From the NCBI GenBank assembly GCA_903789615.1, contig CAIFEV010000008.1:1-64000 (forward strand): a stretch of 64,000 bases of DNA, read 5' to 3'. The translations under genes and the position numbers were made by a program. Position 1 is the stretch's first letter, and each line of letters begins with the position of its first letter. Of the stretch, positions 42,660-50,615 are shown in pieces. Below the pieces are notes generated by a model. The model was not told the DNA's origin. It saw only the letters and a list, made by a program, of their open reading frames with translations, and ran no database searches. Source of the DNA: an uncultured Lachnospiraceae bacterium. GTDB taxonomy: Bacteria > Bacillota > Clostridia > Lachnospirales > Lachnospiraceae.

Positions 42660-42917
42660 ATGAAGACCGGCTGTGAGGAGAACAGTCCCGGAAACGAATG
42701 GCACAGAGAGCTGTCGGGTGGTGCAAGACAGTGCAGGACTTCCGCGGAGAATCATCTCTGAGCCTCGGCGCAAAACAGAATCCGTATGATCCGTATGGAT
42801 TCCAAGTAAGTGCCGACGGAGGATCACCGTTATCAAAGATCGCGCATTGTCAGATGCGGCTGAGTGGCCGGCGCCGTGAGACGCCAGCAGGAAGAGTGGT
42901 ACCGCAGAGGGTTTAAA
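42660..42917 (+). promoter_or_regulatory. T-box riboswitch (predicted isoleucine specifier) upstream of the BASS carrier
   Basis: Stem I has AGAGAGCTG and a GGTG loop (about 42704-42722). The specifier is read as ATC at 42751-42753, followed by the conserved purine A and TCTCTGAG. TCTC pairs with GAGA at 42778-100, i.e. 42678-42681, which sets the register. The T-box AGAGTGGTACCGCAG lies near 42893-42907, with UGGU for a tRNA with discriminator A. The same codon and the same tRNA-end match are found in the TRAP leader at 19 kb. Expression of the carrier should rise when isoleucine is short. Confidence 0.87.
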
Positions 42918-42977
42918 AGCCCCTGTCCCTTCCCGTAATCAGAACCTGATTACGGAAAGGAACAGGAGCTTTTTTTA
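42918..42977 (+). terminator. T-box-controlled terminator
   Basis: AGCCCCTGTCCCTTCC pairs with the region GGAAAGGAACAGGAGCT, capped by CGTAATCAG/CTGATTACG, followed by seven T's. Confidence 0.9.
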
Positions 42978-43111
42978 ATGGGCGGGGAGACCCGCGAGCT
43001 GACGGTCGGACGCTTCACACTGCTTTTCATTTCCGGAACGCAAGGGAACTTTTCTCAGGCTCCGGCTGTAAACGGTTTTGCCGCATTTAGAAGCGGCAGA
43101 AAGGAAAGAAA

Positions 43112-44077
43112 ATGAAAGCATTGGAAAAAGCGAGCGATTTTGTCGGCAGATGGATGGCAGTTATCGTCCTTGCGGTTGCTGCCCTGGCGCTGTTTGAGCC
43201 GCAGACCTGCACATGGATCAAGACCAGCTGGGTCAACTGGCTGCTGGGTATCGTAATGTTCGGCATGGGCCTCACAATGAAGGCATCCGACTTTGCAGCG
43301 GTCTTCAAGAGACCGAAGGACGTGGTTCTCGGCGCCGTGTGCCAGTTCACCCTGATGCCGCTGATAGCATTCTTTCTCTGCAAGGTATTTCAGCTCCCCA
43401 CCGAGCTGGCCATCGGCGTGATCCTGGTCGGCACCTGCCCGGGCGGCACGTCTTCTAATGTCATGACATATCTGAGTCACGGCGATGTTCCGCTCTCGGT
43501 TTCCATGACGACAGTATCCACCCTGCTGGCCCCGATCATGACACCGTTCCTGACCCTTGTCTATGCGGGCAAAACGGTGGATGTAAAGTTCTGGGCGATG
43601 TTCCTCTCGGTTCTTGAAGTTGTCCTGTTCCCGATCATTCTCGGGCTTGTGGTCAATCATTTCTTCGGCCGGTTTACAGAGAAGGCCACCAAGGCACTTC
43701 CGCTGGTTTCCACCACGGCGATTGTCATGATTGTTGCCGCTGTTGTATCCGTGAATTCTGCCCGTCTGATGACAGTCGGCGGCCTGATTGTAGTCGTTGT
43801 CATGCTTCACAACCTGATCGGTTATCTCACAGGTTATCTTGTTTCCAGGGCCCTGAAGCTGGATACAACCAAGTGCCGTGCGATCTCGATTGAGGTCGGC
43901 ATGCAGAATTCCGGTCTGGCAACCAGCCTTGCCGCGACGCATTTCGCACAGTATCCGCTCGCGACGGTTCCGGGCGCCGTGTTCTCCGTATGGCACAACA
44001 TCTCCGGTGCACTTCTGGCTGCATTTTTCAACTACAGATCAAGAAAGCAGGCTACAGAGCAAAATAGTCGTGCATAA
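43112..44077 (+). CDS. BASS-family (bile acid:sodium symporter-like) carrier
   Basis: The 321-aa carrier has about ten membrane helices. The GTCPGGTSSNVMTYLSHGDV and EVGMQNSGLATSLA motifs are the crossover regions of the family. Bacterial and plant members move organic acids such as pyruvate, pantothenate and 2-keto acids more often than bile acids. The isoleucine T-box argues for an isoleucine-linked substrate such as a branched-chain 2-oxo acid; this is inference. GAAAGGAAAG precedes the ATG. The 3' end overlaps the convergent PucR gene by 26 bp. Confidence 0.88.
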   Translation: MKALEKASDFVGRWMAVIVLAVAALALFEPQTCTWIKTSWVNWLLGIVMFGMGLTMKASDFAAVFKRPKDVVLGAVCQFTLMPLIAFFLCKVFQLPTELAIGVILVGTCPGGTSSNVMTYLSHGDVPLSVSMTTVSTLLAPIMTPFLTLVYAGKTVDVKFWAMFLSVLEVVLFPIILGLVVNHFFGRFTEKATKALPLVSTTAIVMIVAAVVSVNSARLMTVGGLIVVVVMLHNLIGYLTGYLVSRALKLDTTKCRAISIEVGMQNSGLATSLAATHFAQYPLATVPGAVFSVWHNISGALLAAFFNYRSRKQATEQNSRA

Positions 44078-45215
44078 GCAGAGAAATGGAAAAGTAGATG
44101 CGCTGGTAATAGTCATCCAGATTGATCCCGGTTAAATCCCGGATCATCTGGATCCGGTTCATCATTGTGTGCCGGTGGATGAAGAGACGGTCCGCCGCAT
44201 GGGTGATACTGCAATTTTCGGCCAGATATACCCGGAGAGTCTGAACGAGATGTGTCTGATCCTTCCGGTCTTTTTCGAGCAGCTGCTGCAGGACTTTATT
44301 TTCCATGTAAAAGGAGCGGTCCCTGCTGTAATAACTGCTGAACATGCGGATGAAAGCGTAGTCCTCATAGCAGCACACGCCGCGCTTGGCATTGACCTGA
44401 TCCAGGAGAGTCAGACACTGGAGGCAGTGGCTGTAGGCGTCAGAAAGCTCATCCATGGTGAAAAAGCGGTCACAGGCTGCATAGAAATTCAGACCATCAT
44501 TCTCGGAGAGAAAGGTGAGCTGAATCTGAAGATCATAGGTGAGGGCGGCTTCCTTTCCGGGATCCTGGAACGACAGGCTGACAGCCATATAGCTGTTTTC
44601 GGCACTTTCGGCGATACAGGTTCCGGCATATGAGGCGACAAAGGAATGAAGACGCGAAAATCCGTTTTCGATAACGGATGGATCTGTATCCGTCCCGTGG
44701 ATGACGGTGAACAGCAGAAGATAAAAGGGATGGGAAGATCCGCTCTCCTGCTGCACAGACTGGCGGAGTCTGTCCCGGAAGGCGGCCTGCAGTTTTTCCT
44801 GTTCGAAGCGAAAGTGTGACCAGAGTTCTCTGTCTTTGCTCAGGGCGTCCATCAGGATGTGCAGAATGCAGGAAAAAGAGTACCGGGAAGGCATTTCAAG
44901 GACCGGAAGGCTGTATGTGTCGGCGGCCTCGACAATGTATGCGGGGATACCGCTGATATAATAGCCGGTCTGGATTACCAGCGCCGGGATGCCGCGTGAT
45001 TTCAGGCGCTGCACCAGATTCGGATACTGTTTTTCGTTGTCAAGATCGTATCCGGTTGTGATCAGCAGTTCGCCCCGGTTGACGGTGTCCGGAGAGTCCA
45101 GGATTTCCATGATGTTGACCCAGGTGATGGGTGTGTCGATCCCGTCTGCGCCTGCGGCCAGTTTAATACCGGGAAACAGATCCTGTTCCATCAGATCTCT
45201 GACTGTGAATGCCAT
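44052..45215 (-). CDS. PucR-family transcriptional regulator
   Basis: The 387-aa regulator has the N-terminal PucR domain (MAFTVRDLMEQDLFPGIKLA, then WVNIMEILDSP) and the C-terminal helix-turn-helix (NCSITHAADRLFIHRHTMMN, then RIQMIRDLTGI). PucR proteins activate purine or amino-acid catabolic genes in response to a ligand. Its target is not obvious: the catabolic operon that starts at 46.4 kb and the BASS carrier are both close. Confidence 0.85.
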   Translation of the reverse strand: MAFTVRDLMEQDLFPGIKLAAGADGIDTPITWVNIMEILDSPDTVNRGELLITTGYDLDNEKQYPNLVQRLKSRGIPALVIQTGYYISGIPAYIVEAADTYSLPVLEMPSRYSFSCILHILMDALSKDRELWSHFRFEQEKLQAAFRDRLRQSVQQESGSSHPFYLLLFTVIHGTDTDPSVIENGFSRLHSFVASYAGTCIAESAENSYMAVSLSFQDPGKEAALTYDLQIQLTFLSENDGLNFYAACDRFFTMDELSDAYSHCLQCLTLLDQVNAKRGVCCYEDYAFIRMFSSYYSRDRSFYMENKVLQQLLEKDRKDQTHLVQTLRVYLAENCSITHAADRLFIHRHTMMNRIQMIRDLTGINLDDYYQRIYFSISLLMHDYFAL

Positions 45216-45262
45216 AGGCTTTCTCCTGAAGAATGCGAGCGCACAGATCGGTAGGACAGATG

Positions 45263-45297
45263 AAAAGGCGCCGGGGAGTTCTCTCCCCGGCGCCTTT
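45263..45297 (-). terminator. Strong terminator after the kinase-like gene
   Basis: GGCGCCGGGGAG (45267-45278) and CTCCCCGGCGCC (45283-45294) form a perfect 12-bp stem with a 4-nt loop. Read on the minus strand it is followed by TTTT. Confidence 0.85.
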
Positions 45298-45380
45298 GCC
45301 GATTCTGCCGATACATATTCCGTGGCAGACGTCTGGATATCATCTGTTTTGTAAAGTATACGCAGTCTTCAGGCCGATTG

Positions 45381-46010
45381 TCAATTCCGGGAAGCCTTTT
45401 CCCTGGCGTAGTCCAGAATCATGCGGACAGCTGCTTCCTTCCCGGTTTTCGCCGTGTTGATGCACAGATCGTAGTAAACGGGTGAGTCCCATTTCTCTCC
45501 GTGAGAGTAATACTCACAGTACTGACGGCGGTACCGGTTGGTCCTGCGTACCATGGTGACGGCTTCTGCCTCTGAAACCTTCATGCGTGACGCGATCTCG
45601 CTGACGCAGTCTGCCTCCGGTGCTGTTATAAATACGGATACGACGTTCGGACGCCCGGCCAGAATATAGCCGGCGGACTTGCCCATGATGATGCAGCTCT
45701 CGTTATCCGCCAGATTGCGGATAATCTCAGACTGAATGTTGAAAAGGTTGTCGTCTGAGATGAACTTTGAGGATGAAGGCTTTACGATGTAGTCCCTTGG
45801 TGTCGGGACAAGCAGTTTTTTCAGGCTGGCATAGCGCAGTTTTTCATTTGAATTGTAAAAGGCAGCCTCATTGATGCCGCTCTGCTGGGATGCCATGTCC
45901 AGGATCTGATTGTCATAACACGGAATTCCGAGCGCTTCACTTAAGGCGACGCCGACCTGCTTGCCCTTGCTTCCGAATGTGCGGGCGATGGCGATCACAA
46001 TATTGTTCAT
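45381..46010 (-). CDS. Cytidylate-kinase-like protein
   Basis: The 209-aa protein of the cytidylate-kinase-2 family has the N-terminal ARTFGSKGKQVGVALSEAL nucleotide loop, CIIMGKSAGYIL and a C-terminal YDLCINTAKTG. These proteins resemble CMP kinase but their substrate is undefined, and many sit next to amino-acid or transport genes. The ATG at 46010 follows GGGGGAATT. It is divergent from the catabolic operon at 46.4 kb. Confidence 0.78.
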   Translation of the reverse strand: MNNIVIAIARTFGSKGKQVGVALSEALGIPCYDNQILDMASQQSGINEAAFYNSNEKLRYASLKKLLVPTPRDYIVKPSSSKFISDDNLFNIQSEIIRNLADNESCIIMGKSAGYILAGRPNVVSVFITAPEADCVSEIASRMKVSEAEAVTMVRRTNRYRRQYCEYYSHGEKWDSPVYYDLCINTAKTGKEAAVRMILDYAREKASRN

Positions 46011-46437
46011 ACGCAATTCCCCCTTTCCGTAAGAATCCGGTTTTTGAATCTGCCTACAGTATAGAATTGATTTGCAAAACCGGCCGGGGCAGACTGGCCA
46101 AAAATCCGCCACACGCGCTGGCCGGACTGTCCAGAAACCGCCTGCCTGGATCTGTCTTAATCCGCAGGTCCGATGACAAATGGACAAAATGATCCGGATG
46201 AGCACTGCTTATTGGCCAGACTGTTCGTTGAACAGGTGGGCAGCTACGTGAGAGTATCTGAACAAACAAAAGCGGTTTCGGAACACCTGAAAGCTTACAG
46301 CCGCTTTGACAGAGGAATTTAAAGCAAAGGCGCTTTGCAGAAAACCTGCAGAGCGTCTTTTCTTATTGCCGGTTCCTCTGATGAAAAGGACAGTTTGTCC
46401 TTAACGTTTAATGAAAGCCCGGAAGGAGGGGCGTGCG
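46011..46437. promoter_or_regulatory. Divergent regulatory region ahead of the catabolic operon, with leader terminator
   Basis: Repeated elements built on GACTGKCCA occur: CAGACTGGCCA (46090-46100), CTGGCCGGACTGTCCAG (46118-46134) and, inverted, TGGCCAGACTG (46213-46223). They are candidate operators. A terminator-like hairpin follows at 46329-46361 before the first gene. TATACT lies on the minus strand near 46060 for the kinase-like gene. Confidence 0.45.
46329..46361 (+). terminator. Hairpin with U-tract in the leader of the catabolic operon
   Basis: GGCGCTTTGCAG (46329-46340) pairs with CTGCAGAGCGTC (46346-46357) over 12 bp with two G-U pairs, then TTTT. It lies about 75 bp before the first ATG, so it is either an attenuator or the end of an upstream small transcript. 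Confidence 0.6.
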
Positions 46438-47601
46438 ATGAAAGCAGATGCAGTTGTGATCGGCGGCGGCATCATCGGCTGCTCTACAGCGTATTATCTG
46501 GCCAGGGCCGGTCTGCACCCTGTTCTGGTGGAAAAACGGGGGATCGGAGAAGAAACTTCCAGCGCCTGTGACGGATTTATCATGCTGCAGACCAAGAAGC
46601 CGGGCCTTCCGCTTCGCATGGCGATGAGCAGTGCCAGACTCTATGAACACCTGTCAGAAGAGTTGGGATACGACATTCAGTATCGCCGTCCCGGCGGCCT
46701 CGTCCTGATTGAGACGCAGGAGATGAAGGACATCATGGAAGGCGTGGTGAAAAAGCAGACAGAAGACGGCATGGATGTGGAATTCATCGGCAATGAGAAG
46801 CTTCGGAGCCTGGAACCTCTGGTCTCGGAAAAGATACCGGCAGCGGTGTACTCGCCGATGGATGGTGATGTGAGTCCGATTTATACAACCCGTGCATTTG
46901 CCAAAAAAGCTGCAGAGCTCGGATGTGACATCCGTACGGGAAGTGCAGTAACCGGAATCAGTGTACAGGACGGAGAAGTCACAGCGGTCATCACGGACAA
47001 AGAGACAATTGAAACCGGAACCGTGATCAACTGCGCCGGTGTCTGGGCGCCGCAGATCGGGAAGATGATGGGACTTGACATTCCGATCCGGCCGCGCCGC
47101 GGACATATTCTGGTGAGCGAGGCGGTTGCGCCGGCGCTTAAGCACGAGATCACCGACGCCCGGTACATCGCAATCAAGCACAATCCGTCAATCATGAAAA
47201 AAGCGACGGATCCGACGTTTAAACTCGGTATCAGTCTGAGTATGGAGCAGACGGAAAATGGCAATTTCCTGATTGGCAGTGCCAGAGAATTCGCCGGGTT
47301 TGATACGGACTGCCGTTTCGACATCCTGAAGGGAATCAGCGAGTACAGCACCCGCTTTATTCCGGCTCTGCGAAGTGTCAACATGATCCGCAGTTTTGTC
47401 GGGATGCGGCCGTACTGTGAAGACGGCGTTCCCATCATCGGGCCGGTGAGCACGGTACAAGGTGCGTATATTGCCGCCGGTCACGAGGGGGACGGCATTG
47501 CGCTGGCACCGATTACCGGCCGGACAATTGCCGAGATGGTTCTTCATAAAGAAACGGAATTCGACATGACGCCGTTTTCCTTTGACAGATTTCTGAAGTG
47601 A
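46438..47601 (+). CDS. FAD-dependent D-amino-acid/opine-type oxidoreductase (DadA/HcnC-like beta subunit)
   Basis: The 387-aa flavoprotein has the FAD-binding start AVVIGGGIIGCSTAYYLARA and the DAO-family C-terminal RSFVGMRPYCEDGVPIIGPV, then IAAGHEGDGIALAPITG. In the opine oxidase, hydrogen cyanide synthase and hydroxyproline dehydrogenase complexes this type of chain (OoxB/HcnC) oxidises a secondary or D-amino acid. Electrons pass to the FAD/Fe-S chain encoded next. GGAAGGAGG precedes the ATG at 46438. It is the first gene of the operon. Confidence 0.85.
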   Translation: MKADAVVIGGGIIGCSTAYYLARAGLHPVLVEKRGIGEETSSACDGFIMLQTKKPGLPLRMAMSSARLYEHLSEELGYDIQYRRPGGLVLIETQEMKDIMEGVVKKQTEDGMDVEFIGNEKLRSLEPLVSEKIPAAVYSPMDGDVSPIYTTRAFAKKAAELGCDIRTGSAVTGISVQDGEVTAVITDKETIETGTVINCAGVWAPQIGKMMGLDIPIRPRRGHILVSEAVAPALKHEITDARYIAIKHNPSIMKKATDPTFKLGISLSMEQTENGNFLIGSAREFAGFDTDCRFDILKGISEYSTRFIPALRSVNMIRSFVGMRPYCEDGVPIIGPVSTVQGAYIAAGHEGDGIALAPITGRTIAEMVLHKETEFDMTPFSFDRFLK

Positions 47602-47614
47602 GGAGGCAGAAACG

Positions 47615-49057
47615 ATGAGCAGAATCGGACAGCATCCCATACTGGAATACAAAAAAGGAAAACCGGTCACCTTTACCTTTGACGGAAACGTGATGCAGGG
47701 GTTTGAAGGAGAATCCATTGCCTCCGCCCTCCACGCGGCGGGGATCCGGAAGCTCCATGAAAGTGAGGTGAAAAAGAGACCGCGCGGACTTTTCTGCGCG
47801 ATCGGCAACTGCTCTTCCTGCCTGTGCCGGGTTGACGGCCGCGAGAATGTACGAATCTGCATAGAGCCGCTGCACGAAGGGATGAAGGTTGAATCGCAGA
47901 ACAGCAAAGCGGTCCTGAAGCCGGTTGTCACTCCGGGAAGCATCCGGGAAGAAGAGACGATAGAGACGGATGTGCTCGTGATCGGCGGAGGCCCTGCCGG
48001 ACTGAACGCGGCGATTGAGAGCGCATCCCACGGCCTGAAGGTTGTCATGCTGGATCGAAACGCGCTGCTCGGCGGGCAGCTGAACAAGCAGACGCACAAG
48101 TTCTTTGGGTCGGAAAAGGCGAAGGCGGGCACGAGAGGCTTTGTCATTGCTCAGGAACTGGAAGAAAAACTCGCGCAGTACGACACGATTGATATCGAAA
48201 AAGAGACCACAGCGCTCGGGTATTTCAAGGACGGGACGGTCATGGCAGAGTCGCGTGGCCGGGTCCTTTCGTACAGAGCGAAGGCGACGATCATTGCGAC
48301 GGGCGCTTCCGAGAGGACCTTGATTTTCCCCGGAAATGATCTCCCGGGGATCTATGGAGCCGGAGCGGTTCAGACGCTGATGAACATCGACGGGATCATG
48401 CCGGGACAGACAGCCGTCATGGTGGGCGGCGGAAATATCGGTCTGATTGTCAGTTATCAGCTTCTGCAGGCAGGCGTAAACGTGGCGGCAGTCGTGGAGG
48501 CCGCACCGCATTTCGGCGGATATCAGGTGCACGCCAACAAGCTGCGCCGTGCCGGTGTCCCGATTCTGACGGGCCACACCGTGAAATATGCCTTTGGCGG
48601 AGACAGTCTTGAGGGCGTTGTGATCACGGCCCTGGATGAACATTTCAGTCCGGTGCCGGGGACGGAGCAGACGATCAAGGCAGATATTCTGTGCATGGCG
48701 GTCGGCCTCTCTCCGATGACAGAGATGTTCTTTCAGGCAGGCTGTGACATGAAATTCATCCCGCAGCTCGGAGGTTATGTCCCGCGGATCGACGAATACC
48801 ATCGCACGAGCGTGCCGGGGCTGTACGCGGCAGGCGATGCGGGCGGCGTCGAAGAGGCGACGAGCGCCCAGCTGACCGGGCGGATCGCCGCTTTGTGCGC
48901 GGCAAAGGATCTGGGCGCTGCAGGCGACTTTGAACGGCAGTTCGCGGAATATCAGAGCCAGCTTTCCGAACTGCGGGCAGGTCCGCTGGGACAGAAGATC
49001 CTGTCCGGACTGGACAGGATGAAAGATGAGGGAGGTGTTTCATATGCCAAATTCTGA
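47615..49057 (+). CDS. 2Fe-2S and FAD-containing dehydrogenase subunit (HcnA+HcnB / OoxA-like)
   Basis: The 480-aa chain starts with a thioredoxin-fold-like [2Fe-2S] domain (residues 1-95) with Cys61, Cys66, Cys69 and Cys82. A pyridine-nucleotide-disulfide-type FAD domain follows (VLVIGGGPAGLNAAIESASH near 124 and VMVGGGNIGLIVSYQLLQAG later), ending with AAGDAGGVEEATSAQLTGRI. It corresponds to HcnA and most of HcnB fused. The cysteine-rich C-terminal part of HcnB/OoxA is encoded separately in the next gene. It passes electrons from the partner flavoprotein to an acceptor. Confidence 0.85.
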   Translation: MSRIGQHPILEYKKGKPVTFTFDGNVMQGFEGESIASALHAAGIRKLHESEVKKRPRGLFCAIGNCSSCLCRVDGRENVRICIEPLHEGMKVESQNSKAVLKPVVTPGSIREEETIETDVLVIGGGPAGLNAAIESASHGLKVVMLDRNALLGGQLNKQTHKFFGSEKAKAGTRGFVIAQELEEKLAQYDTIDIEKETTALGYFKDGTVMAESRGRVLSYRAKATIIATGASERTLIFPGNDLPGIYGAGAVQTLMNIDGIMPGQTAVMVGGGNIGLIVSYQLLQAGVNVAAVVEAAPHFGGYQVHANKLRRAGVPILTGHTVKYAFGGDSLEGVVITALDEHFSPVPGTEQTIKADILCMAVGLSPMTEMFFQAGCDMKFIPQLGGYVPRIDEYHRTSVPGLYAAGDAGGVEEATSAQLTGRIAALCAAKDLGAAGDFERQFAEYQSQLSELRAGPLGQKILSGLDRMKDEGGVSYAKF

Positions 49058-49850
49058 GGATCTGCTTGCGGTGGATGAAAAAGTCTTAAGCCGCCTTCCG
49101 TCAGAGGAGCGCCGGAGGAAAGGCCCCTACGCAATGATTGAGTGCTTCCAGAACATTCCCTGCAATCCCTGCACGAAAGCCTGCCATTTCGGTGCGATTC
49201 TTCCGATGAAAGACATAAACGAGCTTCCGCAGGTCGACTATGACAGGTGCACGGGTTGCGGACTGTGTGCGGCACACTGCTCCGGACTGGCAATCTTCAT
49301 CATCAATGAGGCATTTTCCGAAACGCAGACGGAAATTCTGATGCCGTTTGAGTACTTCCCGCGGCCCGAAAAGGGAGCCGTCGTGGAAGCCGTGAACCGG
49401 GACGGGAAGATTGTGACGAAGGCAGTCGTACAGGAGATACGGCAGTTTCCGGATAAAACTACGCTGCTGGGTGTTGTGGTGGACGACCGGTTTGCGCAAG
49501 TTGTCCGCGGGATCCGCCTTCCGTTCATGAAAGGAAATCTGATCCGGGATGGAGAGCCGGAAAATGTCCGGATGGACGAGAGCATTGTCTGCCGGTGCGA
49601 GGATATCGACATGGACACACTCACCCAGCTTATGAATGAAAACCACCTGTCACTCAACGATCTGAAGCTGGAAGCACGGTTTACGATGGGTCCCTGTCAG
49701 GGCAAGACGTGCACGGCGCTTCTGGTCCAGCAGCTCTCCCGGAAGTTGCACATTCCGCCGGAGCAGATCAAGGGACCGCGGTACCGGCAGCCGCTTAAGC
49801 CGGTTCCGATCGGAGAGCTCGCAGGATACGAGCCGGACACGGAACGCTGA
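49044..49850 (+). CDS. Iron-sulfur electron-transfer subunit (two 4Fe-4S sites plus BFD-like 2Fe-2S)
   Basis: The 268-aa protein has two ferredoxin-type clusters (Cys34, Cys40, Cys43, Cys47 and Cys69, Cys72, Cys75, Cys79). A C-terminal BFD-like [2Fe-2S] site follows (Cys183, Cys185, Cys218, Cys223; IVCRCEDI and MGPCQGKTC). It would be the third subunit of the dehydrogenase encoded by the two preceding genes. In an anaerobe it probably hands electrons to ferredoxin or a membrane carrier and not to oxygen. The ATG at 49044 has GGGAGG upstream and overlaps the previous gene by 14 nt. Confidence 0.85.
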   Translation: MPNSEDLLAVDEKVLSRLPSEERRRKGPYAMIECFQNIPCNPCTKACHFGAILPMKDINELPQVDYDRCTGCGLCAAHCSGLAIFIINEAFSETQTEILMPFEYFPRPEKGAVVEAVNRDGKIVTKAVVQEIRQFPDKTTLLGVVVDDRFAQVVRGIRLPFMKGNLIRDGEPENVRMDESIVCRCEDIDMDTLTQLMNENHLSLNDLKLEARFTMGPCQGKTCTALLVQQLSRKLHIPPEQIKGPRYRQPLKPVPIGELAGYEPDTER

Positions 49851-49895
49851 AACCGGGCCGGCATAAGCGCAGGTGGAGCAGAAAGGAGGCGGTAA

Positions 49896-50573
49896 GTGAA
49901 AGAAAAAGAAGGGACGCCGGTTGGTATTGTCATGCTGGATACGCATTTCCCGAGGATTGCCGGCGATATCGGCAATCCGGAGACCTTTGACTTTCCGGTC
50001 CTTTACCGGATCGTCCCGGCTGATGCCGGTGCGGTTGTGAGGCACCTTGAGACGCAGGATGTGGGCGTTTATATCCGGGTAGCGAAGGAACTGGAGGAAG
50101 CCGGCGCCAAGGCGGTTTTCACGAGCTGCGGATTCCTCGGTGCCTTCCAGAAGACGATCGGAGAGGCGCTTCAGGTTCCGTTTGTCGCTTCCAATCTCAT
50201 GTGTCTGCCATTTGTCGAGAGGCTGCTTCCGGCCGGAAAAAAGGCAGGTGTGATGACGGTCAATTCGGAAACCCTGAAAGAAGAGAGCTTCACAGCGGTT
50301 GGAGCGGTCAGGCCGGACATTGTGTATGGCCTGCAGACAGGGACAGAGTTTACAAATGCGATCCTGTCGGACCGGCCGGTTATGGACAGCGCTGCCTGTG
50401 AAAGAGAACACGTCCGGGTCGCCAGGCAGATGCTGCAGGATCATCCGGAAGTCGGGGCGATTGTCCTTGAATGTACAAACATGCCCCCTTATGCTGCCGC
50501 CATCCGGCGGGCAGTAAAGGTGCCGGTGTTTGATATCTGTTCACTGGTTCGCTATCTGCACGCCTGTCTGTGA
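49896..50573 (+). CDS. Aspartate/glutamate/hydantoin racemase-family protein (copy 1)
   Basis: The 225-aa protein belongs to the two-cysteine racemase superfamily. Cys78 (FTSCGFLG) and Cys193 (LECTNMPPY) are the expected base pair. Its N-terminus (IVMLDTHFPRIAGDIGNPET) matches the other copy at 56.2 kb. The start is GTG at 49896 with AAAGGAGG. The likely task is to interconvert enantiomers of the amino acid handled by this operon. Maleate isomerase and decarboxylase relatives also exist, so the reaction is not certain. Confidence 0.78.
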   Translation: MKEKEGTPVGIVMLDTHFPRIAGDIGNPETFDFPVLYRIVPADAGAVVRHLETQDVGVYIRVAKELEEAGAKAVFTSCGFLGAFQKTIGEALQVPFVASNLMCLPFVERLLPAGKKAGVMTVNSETLKEESFTAVGAVRPDIVYGLQTGTEFTNAILSDRPVMDSAACEREHVRVARQMLQDHPEVGAIVLECTNMPPYAAAIRRAVKVPVFDICSLVRYLHACL

Positions 50574-50615
50574 CGGGAAAAAGCGGACCCCAGGAGACAA
50601 AAGGAGGAGAGGACT

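Noticed and set aside
43055-43996. 313-codon minus-strand frame opposite the BASS carrier
   Set aside because: It mirrors the carrier's hydrophobic codons and would cover the T-box promoter side without its own start signals.
46054-46205. Longer N-terminus for the cytidylate-kinase-like protein
   Set aside because: The extra 65 codons lie in the repeat-rich regulatory region and have no family match. The ATG at 46010 has a good ribosome site and the family's start.
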